From DATJHM01 sp035493895 (GTDB lineage: Bacteria > Chloroflexota > Ktedonobacteria > Ktedonobacterales > Ktedonobacteraceae), in NCBI GenBank assembly GCA_035493895.1, contig DATJHM010000324.1:1-13587 (forward strand): a stretch of DNA of 13,587 bases. The letters are read 5' to 3'. A program made the translations under genes and the position numbers. Below are positions 1-7,020 of this stretch, piece by piece (the stretch's first letter is position 1; each line of letters starts with the position of its first letter). The notes below the pieces were generated by a model. The model searched no databases, was not told where the DNA came from, and saw only the letters and a list, made by a program, of their open reading frames with translations.

Positions 1-379
1 GGAGCATAGCCACTGGATGCGGTGATGCTCTGTGGATGTGTAAGCAGGGCTTATGATAGTGGCGGGCAAAGTCTGCGGTAAGGGCTGAGCCTGCGGTGAG
101 ATGTGGTGATATTGAGAAAATGACGGTACCATCTGAGTCGCAGACATTCCACTCGGTACGCTGAGCATAATCGTCTGATGGCGTTTCCTGTAACTGATAA
201 CGTTGATCAATTGGGAGTGCGTCCTCCGCCTTACGACCGCGTGGGCACCAGCCAGCATGCGGTATCCCATGCTGGATGGCCCAATCTAAGGCGGCACGAT
301 CTGCTCCAGTCTGGCCTCCGGATACAATAACAAAAGAAGCTGACGGTTCAAGAGGTGTTGGCCTGTCGTTGTTTGGCAT
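1..379 (-). CDS. SLOG-superfamily protein, putative molybdenum carrier (cpYpsA) family, 3' end off window
   Basis: The frame is open for 126 codons from an ATG at 379-377 to the window edge, so the C-terminus is missing. Residues 17-27 read VIVSGGQTGAD, the glycine-rich nucleotide-binding loop of the SLOG Rossmann fold. RAALDWAI, GWCPRGRKAED, YQLQETPSDDYAQRTEWNV and DSDGTVIFS then follow in the order I know from the 'putative molybdenum carrier' (circularly permuted YpsA-like) family. Proteins of that family are usually about 140-170 residues, so most of the domain is present. An in-frame TAA lies seven codons upstream with no other start between, which fixes the start; the Shine-Dalgarno is weak. 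The biochemical role of the family is not settled: the molybdenum label comes from homology, and SLOG domains are thought to bind nucleotides or nucleotide-derived ligands. It lies 73 bases downstream of the WD40 gene in the same direction and may be co-transcribed. Confidence 0.85.
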   Translation of the reverse strand, partial: MPNNDRPTPLEPSASFVIVSGGQTGADRAALDWAIQHGIPHAGWCPRGRKAEDALPIDQRYQLQETPSDDYAQRTEWNVCDSDGTVIFSISPHLTAGSALTADFARHYHKPCLHIHRASPHPVAML

Positions 380-452
380 ATGCTTTGTCTCAAAATATTA
401 TCAAATGCTTTCCGAAAATATAGGATATCTAGGAGGAAAAATCAGCATGTTA

Positions 453-1637
453 TTATCCTGCTTGCCAGACCTCCACTTCTGAAGTATTACCAATGGAGGC
501 CAGATATTTTCCATCGGGAGACCATGCTACTTCAATAACACCTTTAGAATGTTTCTCGAAAGTGTAGAGGTGACCTCCGTCAGTGGCATCCCATACCTGT
601 ACAGTCCTGTCCGTAGAAGCAGAAGCAATTCGCTTGCCATCTGGTGACCATGCCACTGTACTCACACTCCCAGCGTGCCCTTTGTAGGTAAAAATAACTT
701 CTCTTGTGTCTATATTCCAGATGAGTACAGTTGTATCATGGCTTCCTGATGCAAGATATTTCCCGCTTTGTGACCACGATAAAGCATTCACGCTATCACT
801 ATGGCTCTGATAACTTGTAATTGTCTCTTTTGTAGCAGCATCCCATATTTGTATTGTCCCGTTTTCGCTACCCGCTGCTATATATTTCCCATCAGACGAC
901 CAGGCCATACTTTGTACACCTTGGCTATCAGCCGTATTATATGTGTATATGTTTGTTCCATCTACTATGTTCCATGCCTGTACGGTACCATCTAAATATG
1001 CAGATGCGACACGTTTTCCATTATGAGACCATGCTACGCTTACGACGGGACTACTAAAGTATCTATCTAAATGATAATATGTATTAGTATAAATATTTTC
1101 GTCGGTTTTAGCATTCCATATCTGAACTTGTCCTCCTGTATCTCCAGAAGCAATAAGATTATTATTTGGAGACCAGGCTATAGCAGTTATCGCATTAGCA
1201 TGTCCATGATAGGTATGAACTGTTTTCCCTGTAATTGCATCATATATTTTTACTATCCCGTTGTTCTTTCCCACAGTAGAAGTTGTGTCAAATGTTCCCA
1301 ATGCGAGATACTGCCCATTGGGGGACCATGCTTCAGTGGTAAAATTGCCTTTTAAGCTAAATAGAATTGTCCCTACAGGGTGAGAGGTGAGGTTTATAGT
1401 AGGGTGAGAGAATGGAATATCTAAAGGAAGAAATATAGGTCTAAGAAAGATTCCTAGCAGGAATACCACACTGACACTGATGCCTGTGTATATCCAATAT
1501 CGAGGATGGATTTTAAGAGATTTTCCTGACGATTTTCTTTGTTTGTAAGCTTGTAGTAATGATTGACCTCCAAACCCAAGAGTCCAAAGAAATGCTAATA
1601 TCTGAGTTACATTTGCCAGATTTTGTAACCAATCCAT
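453..1637 (-). CDS. Membrane-anchored WD40 seven-bladed propeller protein
   Basis: The protein has 394 residues from the ATG at 1637-1635. A TTG two codons upstream (1643) is possible, but ATG is preferred, with GGGAG 10 bases upstream. The N-terminus has a moderately hydrophobic stretch at about residues 9-28, a basic linker (KQRKSSGK) and a clear transmembrane segment at about 47-69. The remainder, about 93-394, is seven WD repeats, each with an AWSP(D/N)GK(Y/R)-type strand followed by a VxIWD or VQVWD strand, enough to close one propeller. WD40 propellers are protein-interaction platforms and have no catalytic activity. The positively charged linker between the two hydrophobic segments would be cytoplasmic if both span the membrane. 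Such propeller proteins are abundant in Ktedonobacteria. No effector or kinase domain is visible. The partner is unknown; the SLOG protein encoded just downstream is a candidate by position only. Confidence 0.9.
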   Translation of the reverse strand: MDWLQNLANVTQILAFLWTLGFGGQSLLQAYKQRKSSGKSLKIHPRYWIYTGISVSVVFLLGIFLRPIFLPLDIPFSHPTINLTSHPVGTILFSLKGNFTTEAWSPNGQYLALGTFDTTSTVGKNNGIVKIYDAITGKTVHTYHGHANAITAIAWSPNNNLIASGDTGGQVQIWNAKTDENIYTNTYYHLDRYFSSPVVSVAWSHNGKRVASAYLDGTVQAWNIVDGTNIYTYNTADSQGVQSMAWSSDGKYIAAGSENGTIQIWDAATKETITSYQSHSDSVNALSWSQSGKYLASGSHDTTVLIWNIDTREVIFTYKGHAGSVSTVAWSPDGKRIASASTDRTVQVWDATDGGHLYTFEKHSKGVIEVAWSPDGKYLASIGNTSEVEVWQAG

Positions 1638-1661
1638 TTCCAAGATTCTCCCTTATATGAA

Positions 1662-1718
1662 TTAAAAATGCTCTTTATGATCAGTAGAATTCTCATCGAG
1701 ATCATGCCCCTGTTTCAT
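1662..1718 (-). CDS. Possible 18-aa leader peptide upstream of the WD40 gene
   Basis: The reading frame MKQGHDLDENSTDHKEHF has an AAAGGA Shine-Dalgarno at 1731-1726, seven bases before the ATG. It ends 24 bases before the WD40 start. It lies within the transcript expected from the candidate promoter at 1803-1831. The peptide is acidic and His-rich (four His) with no hydrophobic segment. At this length a chance frame is quite possible; the main support is the well-spaced ribosome binding site. Confidence 0.3.
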   Translation of the reverse strand: MKQGHDLDENSTDHKEHF

Positions 1719-1802
1719 GGATTTATCCTTTAAGTTGTTTATATGATTAAAATAGAAAATAATAGTAATACTAATGAAATGCCGAAGACGACATTACTCT
1801 AT

Positions 1803-1831
1803 GCTATACATTTACAATAGGAAAAGATCAA
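1803..1831 (-). promoter_or_regulatory. Candidate promoter for the WD40 gene
   Basis: On the minus strand, TTGATC (1831-1826) is followed after 17 bases by TATAGC (1808-1803). The hexamers are moderately close to sigma-70 consensus and the spacing is ideal. The leader to the WD40 ATG would be about 160 bases and would include the 18-codon frame. Confidence 0.45.
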
Positions 1832-1938
1832 TAAACGTGTTTTATTCATAATTATACCTAACTATCCATAAAATTGCCAGGAATTTGCTTTTACGGAACC
1901 CTAAAATTTACAGTGGCAAATACCAGGGGGAATCACGC

Positions 1939-1944
1939 TATAAT
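1939..1944 (+). promoter_or_regulatory. Candidate -10 element for the S9 peptidase gene
   Basis: A perfect TATAAT lies 95 bases before the GTG start. No convincing -35 hexamer sits 16-18 bases upstream, so the promoter may depend on an activator or be a chance match in AT-rich DNA. Confidence 0.35.
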
Positions 1945-1964
1945 AAGAATTACCCAGGAAAAAA

Positions 1965-2003
1965 ATGAATCGTTCTTCTTGTATTAACCTGGTGTTTTCT
2001 TGA
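1965..2003 (+). CDS. Possible 12-aa leader peptide before the S9 peptidase gene
   Basis: The frame MNRSSCINLVFS begins at 1965 with AGGA at 1956-1959, five bases upstream, and stops 36 bases before the peptidase start. It would be in the 5' leader of a transcript from the TATAAT at 1939. There is no run of one regulatory codon such as a classic attenuator has, and chance occurrence is likely. Confidence 0.2.
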   Translation: MNRSSCINLVFS

Positions 2004-2039
2004 GGATACAAGCAAGATGATAGAGAAGGGATTCTTTGC

Positions 2040-3869
2040 GTGACGAAAGAGCCGTATAGTTTTGAACGCTATCTCAATGTACGTATGGCATATGGGCCCA
2101 GCTTCTCTCCGGATGGCAATCAATTAAGCTTTCTGACCGATATTACGGGTGTGGCGGAAGTGTGGAGTGTGGCGGTGGATCGTCAGACCGTGCGTCCTTT
2201 CTGGCCGGAACAGTTGACGTTTCGCGCCGAACGTGTCTCCAGCGCGACATTTTCGCCGAAAGCCGATACGTTGCTGGTCGCTGGCGATATGGGCGGGAAC
2301 GAGCGGACGCAGCTCTACCTGCTCAGTGCTGATGGTGCAAGCTGGACTGCTTTGACCGACCAACCCGATGCTATTTTTCACTTTGGTGGCTGGTCTCCCA
2401 ATAGTATGCGCATTACGTATAGTAGCAATGAGCGCGATGCCCATTTTTTTGACGTCTATGAGCGTGATCTGACGACGGGCACGACGCGTCTGATACTTCA
2501 GCAAGATGGCACGAACTATAGTCAGGGCTATTCGCCAGATGGTCGGCAGATACTGGTTACTCGCTACGAAAGCAATATTCGCAATGAACTCTACCTCGTC
2601 AATAGAGATTCGGGGGATGTGCGCAATTTGACGCCTGATCTCGCTCCTGGTGTCGCGCTCCACGAAGCGGCGGCATGGTCGGCTGATCGCAAGGGGTTGT
2701 ATCTCTTGAGCAATCGAGGATGCGATTTTATGGCGCTGGCCTATCTGGATTTCGAGACGCTCGAACTGACGTATTTGAGTGATCTCGCCTGGGATCTGGA
2801 ACTTCTGGCGCTCTCGCATGACGGCTCGATGATGGCTATGACGAGGAATGAGGATGGCTGTTCGATTCTCGAGCTTTGTGATGTCTCGGAGGGCTGGGAG
2901 CGGCGGCGTGGCCTGCGCGCACCTACGCTTCCTGCTGGCGTGATCTATAGTCTGGTCTGGTCCGCAGATGGGCAAAAGCTGGCGATCACCTTGAGTACTT
3001 CTGACGATTCGGCCGATATCTGGATCTGGCATGTTGCCGAGGGCCATATTGTGCGTGCCACCAATAGCTCCTCTGGAGGCATACCACAGAGCTCGTTTGT
3101 GATGCCAGCTGTTGTGCGCTATCCGACCTTTGATGGTCGCGAGATCCCCGCCTTCCTGTATCGTCCTCATGGAGCCAAAGGGCCGCTTCCAGCAATTATT
3201 AATGTCCATGGTGGACCCGAAGGGCAGGCGCGTCCCTGGTTTAGTGGCGTGATTCAATACCTGGTCTCCTGCGGGTATGTTGTGCTGGAGCCCAATGTAC
3301 GCGGAAGTTCGGGCTATGGGTATAGCTATCAGAGTTTGGACGATGTGCGCTTGCGTATGGATTCGGTGGCCGATCTGCGACATGCTGCGCTCTGGTTGGG
3401 GCAGAGCGGACTGGCTGATCCTCAGCGTATTGCCGTGATGGGTGGGAGTTACGGCGGCTTTATGGTACTTTCTGCGGTTACCACCTATCCTGATCTCTGG
3501 GCCGCGGCGGTCGATATCGTGGGTATTGCCAACTTCGTGACGTTTCTTGAGAATACTGGTCCCTGGCGACGAAAGCATCGTGAGGCCGAATATGGATCTC
3601 TGGAACAGGACCGCGAATTTCTCGAGCAGATTTCGCCGATCCGTTCCGTTGAACGTATTACCGCGCCTCTCTTTGTCGTGCATGGGGCCAACGATCCTCG
3701 TGTCCCGGTTGGGGAGGCCGAACAGATCGTAGCCGCACTTCAGAAGCGTGAAGTACCCGTTGAGTATTTGCGTTTCGAAGATGAGGGGCATGGGTTGGTG
3801 AAGCGGGTAAATCGTCTGGTTGCCTATCCTGCCATTGCCCGTTTCCTGGAGAAGCATCTCCAACGTTGA
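2040..3869 (+). CDS. S9 family (prolyl oligopeptidase / acylaminoacyl-peptidase-like) serine peptidase
   Basis: The protein has 609 residues and starts at GTG, with AGAAGGGA about ten bases upstream. Residues 1 to about 340 form a TolB/DPP-IV-like propeller with repeated FSPDG or WSPN strands. Residues about 350-609 are the alpha/beta-hydrolase domain. The catalytic triad is readable: Ser470 in GGSYGGF, Asp552 in HGANDPRVP and His584 in DEGHGL. An HGGP motif at 390-393 is expected to form the oxyanion hole. No signal peptide or membrane segment is seen, so it is likely cytoplasmic. S9C enzymes cleave short peptides or remove acylated N-terminal residues, with the propeller limiting access to small substrates; the exact substrate cannot be read from sequence. 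The length is typical of the family. It is monocistronic, with a strong terminator downstream. Confidence 0.95.
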   Translation: MTKEPYSFERYLNVRMAYGPSFSPDGNQLSFLTDITGVAEVWSVAVDRQTVRPFWPEQLTFRAERVSSATFSPKADTLLVAGDMGGNERTQLYLLSADGASWTALTDQPDAIFHFGGWSPNSMRITYSSNERDAHFFDVYERDLTTGTTRLILQQDGTNYSQGYSPDGRQILVTRYESNIRNELYLVNRDSGDVRNLTPDLAPGVALHEAAAWSADRKGLYLLSNRGCDFMALAYLDFETLELTYLSDLAWDLELLALSHDGSMMAMTRNEDGCSILELCDVSEGWERRRGLRAPTLPAGVIYSLVWSADGQKLAITLSTSDDSADIWIWHVAEGHIVRATNSSSGGIPQSSFVMPAVVRYPTFDGREIPAFLYRPHGAKGPLPAIINVHGGPEGQARPWFSGVIQYLVSCGYVVLEPNVRGSSGYGYSYQSLDDVRLRMDSVADLRHAALWLGQSGLADPQRIAVMGGSYGGFMVLSAVTTYPDLWAAAVDIVGIANFVTFLENTGPWRRKHREAEYGSLEQDREFLEQISPIRSVERITAPLFVVHGANDPRVPVGEAEQIVAALQKREVPVEYLRFEDEGHGLVKRVNRLVAYPAIARFLEKHLQR

Positions 3870-3907
3870 TACATTGGGGCCCTGACGCTTCTATTCAATG
3901 ATCATTC

Positions 3908-3953
3908 AAGCCGCATCGGAAATGTGTTCGCACAGTTTTGGTGCGGCTTTTTT
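3908..3953 (+). terminator. Rho-independent terminator of the S9 peptidase gene
   Basis: AAGCCGCA (3908-3915) pairs perfectly with TGCGGCTT (3942-3949) and is followed by a T run to 3953. The loop is long (26 bases). It starts 39 bases after the peptidase stop codon. Confidence 0.85.
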
Positions 3954-4007
3954 GTATATTCCTCGAAAGTATATTTCGCAAAAAAAAAGCTCTTGTCCGG
4001 TCACTTG

Positions 4008-4036
4008 TTGTCTCAATAGAACAAGTTCGGTATAAT
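4008..4036 (+). promoter_or_regulatory. Promoter, probably for ftsH
   Basis: TTGTCT (4008-4013), a 17-base spacer and a perfect TATAAT (4031-4036) form a strong sigma-70-like promoter. It points toward ftsH and implies a leader of about 420 bases. Confidence 0.6.
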
Positions 4037-4062
4037 GATATACAGAGAAGTATAATGGTATA
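4031..4062 (+). repeat. Tandem 12-bp repeat covering the promoter -10
   Basis: TATAATGATATA (4031-4042) recurs as TATAATGGTATA (4051-4062), differing at one base, with a 20-bp period (about two helical turns). The first copy contains the -10 element and the second lies just past the predicted start of transcription. This fits a regulator-binding site or a duplicated -10, but AT-richness weakens the case. Confidence 0.5.
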
Positions 4063-4257
4063 TTGTTAACCAGTAAGAAGAAAGTACTGGAGAGGCTATA
4101 CTTCCCAATTGTGAGGCTGTACACTAGTATCTGGCGTCCACCAAAGAATCGCCTGTTTTTCTCGTTGAACTCATTCTGGACTCTTTCCTGTTTTTTTATC
4201 GCAGGATGGATCATTTTTCAGCATTCTTTGCCGGTGGTAACAGTAATGGAATAGTGA

Positions 4258-4447
4258 GGAGCCATGCTTGCCTGGCCAATGGTGGCTCCAGGGCACCGGA
4301 AGAATGTTCATTTATTACGTAGGATCACAATAATAGAAAGTAAGCAACAAGCTTCTACCAGGGGGGCCAGAATCACCTCCTGTTATTATGTCTTGTTCTA
4401 TGAACATTGGCAAGGGAGATACAGAGAAGAGTTCGCTCTGTGATCCT
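4258..4447 (+). promoter_or_regulatory. Potentially structured ftsH 5' leader
   Basis: Three pairings are visible in the transcript. GGAGCCA (4258-4264) pairs with TGGCTCC (4283-4289). ACAGAG (4421-4426) pairs with CTCTGT (4436-4441). A long-range pair joins AGGATCACA (4321-4329) to TGTGATCCT (4439-4447). The second and third pairings share bases 4439-4441, so they exclude each other, and the long-range arm ends eight bases before the ftsH ribosome binding site. No T-box, RNA thermometer family or named riboswitch was recognised. Confidence 0.35.
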
Positions 4448-4461
4448 TTTAGGCGAGGTGA

Positions 4462-6816
4462 ATGATGGACGATAAGACAGGGCACCCTATCCGCCCACAG
4501 GCATATAAAAGGTGCTCGCAATCAGTCAAAACGTATGGGCGAAAAACGCGAAAATTTTTGCAAGACCAGAAAAATACCCTGTTAACAGGTTTTCTCCTAC
4601 TTTTATCGGTTGTTTTATTGTTTGCCATTTTTGCGCAGTTGCCGCCACCCGTGATGCAGACTGCGCCAAATGCTATGACTCAGATCGACTATAGTACTTT
4701 TATGGATCAAGTAAAAATAGGCAATGTAGTGGCCGTCGCTGTGCGTGGCAACGAGGTGGAAGGTCTTTTGAAGGCACCACTTGCTGCCAGTATCGCAACT
4801 CCAGCCCCTTCTGAGCAGACGACGCATTCGGCTGGTTCTGGTCAGGAGTCTCTGGCTAAAGATGTTGCGGCCTGGAGCCAGGCTGTGCGTTCAAATAGCA
4901 CTGCTGTTGCAAGTGCTTTGCCTGTTCCGTCCTCACGCGCTGTTTATGTTCTCTTGCCACCAGCGGGTGATGTACAATTGATGCCGCTCTTACTCAGTAA
5001 AAATGTACAGATAATAACTCTCTCGCCTGATACCTCGGGGGCGTGGCTACAAGCCCTCTGGCATCTGGTACCATTTATACTCACACTTGTGCTGATGCTC
5101 TTATTCTTTTTCTCTTGGAATAAGAATAAGGCCAATTCTTCACGCTCGGCTAATGATCAGTTTTCGCAACTTGGGAAAAGTAAGGCCCGCCGTATCGAGC
5201 GAAGTCAGGGTCCCAATACCACGCCTTCGCAGGCGAACAAAAGCATGGATAGGAGTACAACGCTTGCTCCTAAGAAAGCGGCTCCATCTGCGAGAACCGG
5301 GCCTGTTGCCACGACGACAGCGGCTCATGTGGTCGCGCCCCCTGATGTGACCTTTGCCGATGTTGCTGGTATTGATGAAGTGCGTGCTGAACTGGAAGAG
5401 ATTGTGCAGTTCTTGCGTGCACCGGAGCGCTACGATCGTCTGGGCGCTCACATCCCGCGCGGCGCATTGCTGGTTGGCCCGCCGGGCACCGGTAAAACGC
5501 TGCTCGCGAAAGCGGTGGCGGGGGAAGCGAATGTCCCGTTCTTTAGCATGAGTGCATCCGAATTTGTGGAGATGTTTGTCGGAGTCGGAGCCAGTCGCGT
5601 GCGTGATCTCTTTCAGCAAGCGCGTCAGGCAGCGCCCGCCGTCATCTTTCTCGACGAAATTGATGCGGTCGGTCGCAGACGTTCGATGCGTATGAGTGGA
5701 AGTGAGGAGCGCGACCAGACGTTGAACCAGTTGCTGGTGGAACTGGATGGCTTTGCGTCTCGTCATGCGGTAGTCGTGTTGGCCGCGACGAACCGGGTCG
5801 ACATTCTGGACAAGGCTCTGCTTCGTCCCGGACGCTTTGACCGTCGCATCACCGTCTCTCCTCCCGATCGTGTTGGTCGTGAGGCGATCTTAAAGGTGCA
5901 TACGCGCAAGACTCCTCTGGATGCATTGGTCAATCTAGAACGTCTTTCCCGTATGACCACGGGCATGTGTGGTGCGGATCTGGCGAATCTGGTCAATGAG
6001 GCGGCTCTCTCGGCGGCAAGGCGCGATCTGGAGCAGGTAACGCACGAGTGTTTTGAAGAGGCTCTGGCGCGTGTGCAGTTGGGGGCGCTTCGTCCGCTGG
6101 TGATGAGCGAGAAAGAACGGCGCATTATTGCGTATCATGAAGGCGGTCATGCGCTGGTTGCGTATCATCTGCCTGAAGCCGATACGGTCAATCGCGTCAC
6201 GATTCTGCCTCGTGGTCAGAGTCTTGGCGTAACGCAATTTACGGCTGAAGAGGATCGCTACAATTATAGTCGCGAAACCCTGATGGCGCGTATTGCGGTG
6301 GGTCTGGGTGGTCGTGTTGCGGAAGAATTGACCTTTGGGCCGGATCGTATTACGACGGGGGCCGAAAACGACTTGCAGGTCGTAACCGATCTGGCGAGGC
6401 GCATGGTGACGCGCTGGGGGATGAGCGAACGGGTTGGGGTGGTCTTCGCCGATTATCGCGCAGAGGGTGACTATTCTCTCAATATGCGCCGCATGTATCC
6501 AGAGGATCTCCCGGCTCAGGCACACGCTCTGGCCCTTGATGCGCAAGGGAATCCTGTCTTTTATCAGCCGCGGCGACGTTTTGCGATGGCCGCACCTGTC
6601 CCCGCACCTGTTCCGCGTAGTAGCAATGGCGGTACCCTCGATGCGGTGATTGATGCAGAGGTTCAGTGTATCCTCAATGAAGGCCGCAGCATGGCTCGCC
6701 AGCTTCTGATGGAGCATAGTTCGCAACTGGCCTTGCTGGCTGATGCGCTGATCGAGCATGAGCAACTGGATCGCGCTCAATTTGAGACGCTGTTACAAAA
6801 TCAATCGAGCAATTAA
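4462..6816 (+). CDS. ftsH: FtsH-type ATP-dependent zinc metalloprotease, membrane-anchored
   Basis: FtsH degrades misfolded membrane proteins and short-lived cytoplasmic regulators, using ATP to pull substrates into a hexameric chamber. The protein has 784 residues, longer than the usual 600-680. Transmembrane segments at about 40-60 and 200-218 flank an external domain of about 140 residues. A low-complexity linker (about 220-290) leads to the AAA+ module, with Walker A GPPGTGKT (339-346), Walker B VIFLDEID (394-401) and the second region of homology NRVDILDKALLRPGRFDRR around 444-462. The protease domain has HEGGH (559-563; the usual form is HEAGH) and the third zinc ligand Asp637 in GAENDL. 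The GFSEKLGPV-equivalent region is followed by a nonconserved Pro-rich insert (about 665-722), then the normal C-terminal helices. Of the tandem ATG codons, the second (4465) is better spaced from GAGG at 4455-4458, so the product may be 783 residues. Confidence 0.96.
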   Translation: MMDDKTGHPIRPQAYKRCSQSVKTYGRKTRKFLQDQKNTLLTGFLLLLSVVLLFAIFAQLPPPVMQTAPNAMTQIDYSTFMDQVKIGNVVAVAVRGNEVEGLLKAPLAASIATPAPSEQTTHSAGSGQESLAKDVAAWSQAVRSNSTAVASALPVPSSRAVYVLLPPAGDVQLMPLLLSKNVQIITLSPDTSGAWLQALWHLVPFILTLVLMLLFFFSWNKNKANSSRSANDQFSQLGKSKARRIERSQGPNTTPSQANKSMDRSTTLAPKKAAPSARTGPVATTTAAHVVAPPDVTFADVAGIDEVRAELEEIVQFLRAPERYDRLGAHIPRGALLVGPPGTGKTLLAKAVAGEANVPFFSMSASEFVEMFVGVGASRVRDLFQQARQAAPAVIFLDEIDAVGRRRSMRMSGSEERDQTLNQLLVELDGFASRHAVVVLAATNRVDILDKALLRPGRFDRRITVSPPDRVGREAILKVHTRKTPLDALVNLERLSRMTTGMCGADLANLVNEAALSAARRDLEQVTHECFEEALARVQLGALRPLVMSEKERRIIAYHEGGHALVAYHLPEADTVNRVTILPRGQSLGVTQFTAEEDRYNYSRETLMARIAVGLGGRVAEELTFGPDRITTGAENDLQVVTDLARRMVTRWGMSERVGVVFADYRAEGDYSLNMRRMYPEDLPAQAHALALDAQGNPVFYQPRRRFAMAAPVPAPVPRSSNGGTLDAVIDAEVQCILNEGRSMARQLLMEHSSQLALLADALIEHEQLDRAQFETLLQNQSSN

Positions 6817-6830
6817 ACATATATCGGATG

Positions 6831-6885
6831 GATCACCCTGCGTCCAGCATAGTATGTCTGGATGCAGGGTGATCTATTTGTTTGC
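6831..6885 (+). terminator. Terminator hairpin after ftsH
   Basis: GATCACCCTGCGTCCA (6831-6846) pairs with TGGATGCAGGGTGATC (6859-6874) over 16 bp with one G-U pair, around a 12-base loop. The tail is T-rich but interrupted (tatttgttt). The hairpin is very stable; termination efficiency is uncertain because the T run is broken. Confidence 0.75.
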
Positions 6886-6953
6886 CTGTTTTGCTGAGAA
6901 AGAACGTTGGTGCGTAACATCAATCTCTATTTCTTATAGCCACTATCCTTATT

Positions 6954-6982
6954 TTGACCGCCAGAGAGCAGTGGCGTACAAT
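6954..6982 (+). promoter_or_regulatory. Promoter of the glycoside hydrolase gene
   Basis: TTGACC (6954-6959), a 17-base spacer and TACAAT (6977-6982) are each one base from consensus with ideal spacing. The leader to the ATG at 7021 would be about 30 bases, with GGAG at 7009-7012 as ribosome binding site. Confidence 0.75.
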
Positions 6983-7020
6983 GATAGAAAAAAGCGTAGA
7001 ATAAAGATGGAGCAATAGAG

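Larger units (their letters stand above)
1644..2039. other. Divergent intergenic region between WD40 and S9 peptidase genes
   Basis: This AT-rich stretch of 396 bases lies between two divergently transcribed genes. It holds candidate promoters for both directions and two very short reading frames with good Shine-Dalgarno sequences, each listed separately. I see no tRNA, no known riboswitch core and no intact longer gene in it. Confidence 0.7.
3870..4461. other. Intergenic region and long ftsH leader
   Basis: The 592 bases contain the S9 gene terminator, a strong promoter at 4008-4036, a tandem repeat over its -10, and about 420 bases of leader with potential RNA structure. A 63-codon open frame at 4063-4254 begins with TTG without a ribosome binding site. 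It would give a basic protein with one hydrophobic segment, and I do not consider it supported. Confidence 0.6.

Noticed and set aside
2124..3863. A 579-codon open frame on the minus strand, antisense to the S9 peptidase gene
   Set aside because: It mirrors a gene with intact catalytic motifs and has no domain of its own; codon bias of the real gene keeps the antisense frame open.
4063..4254. A 63-codon frame between the S9 gene and ftsH with one hydrophobic segment
   Set aside because: It has a TTG start without a ribosome binding site, begins at the expected transcription start and shows no family resemblance.
4320..4461. Possible T-box riboswitch in the ftsH leader
   Set aside because: The conserved T-box sequence is missing, there is no terminator/antiterminator pair, and ftsH is not a usual T-box target.
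5140..6780. Long minus-strand open frames opposite ftsH
   Set aside because: They lie fully antisense to the conserved AAA+ and protease domains and show no recognisable protein pattern.
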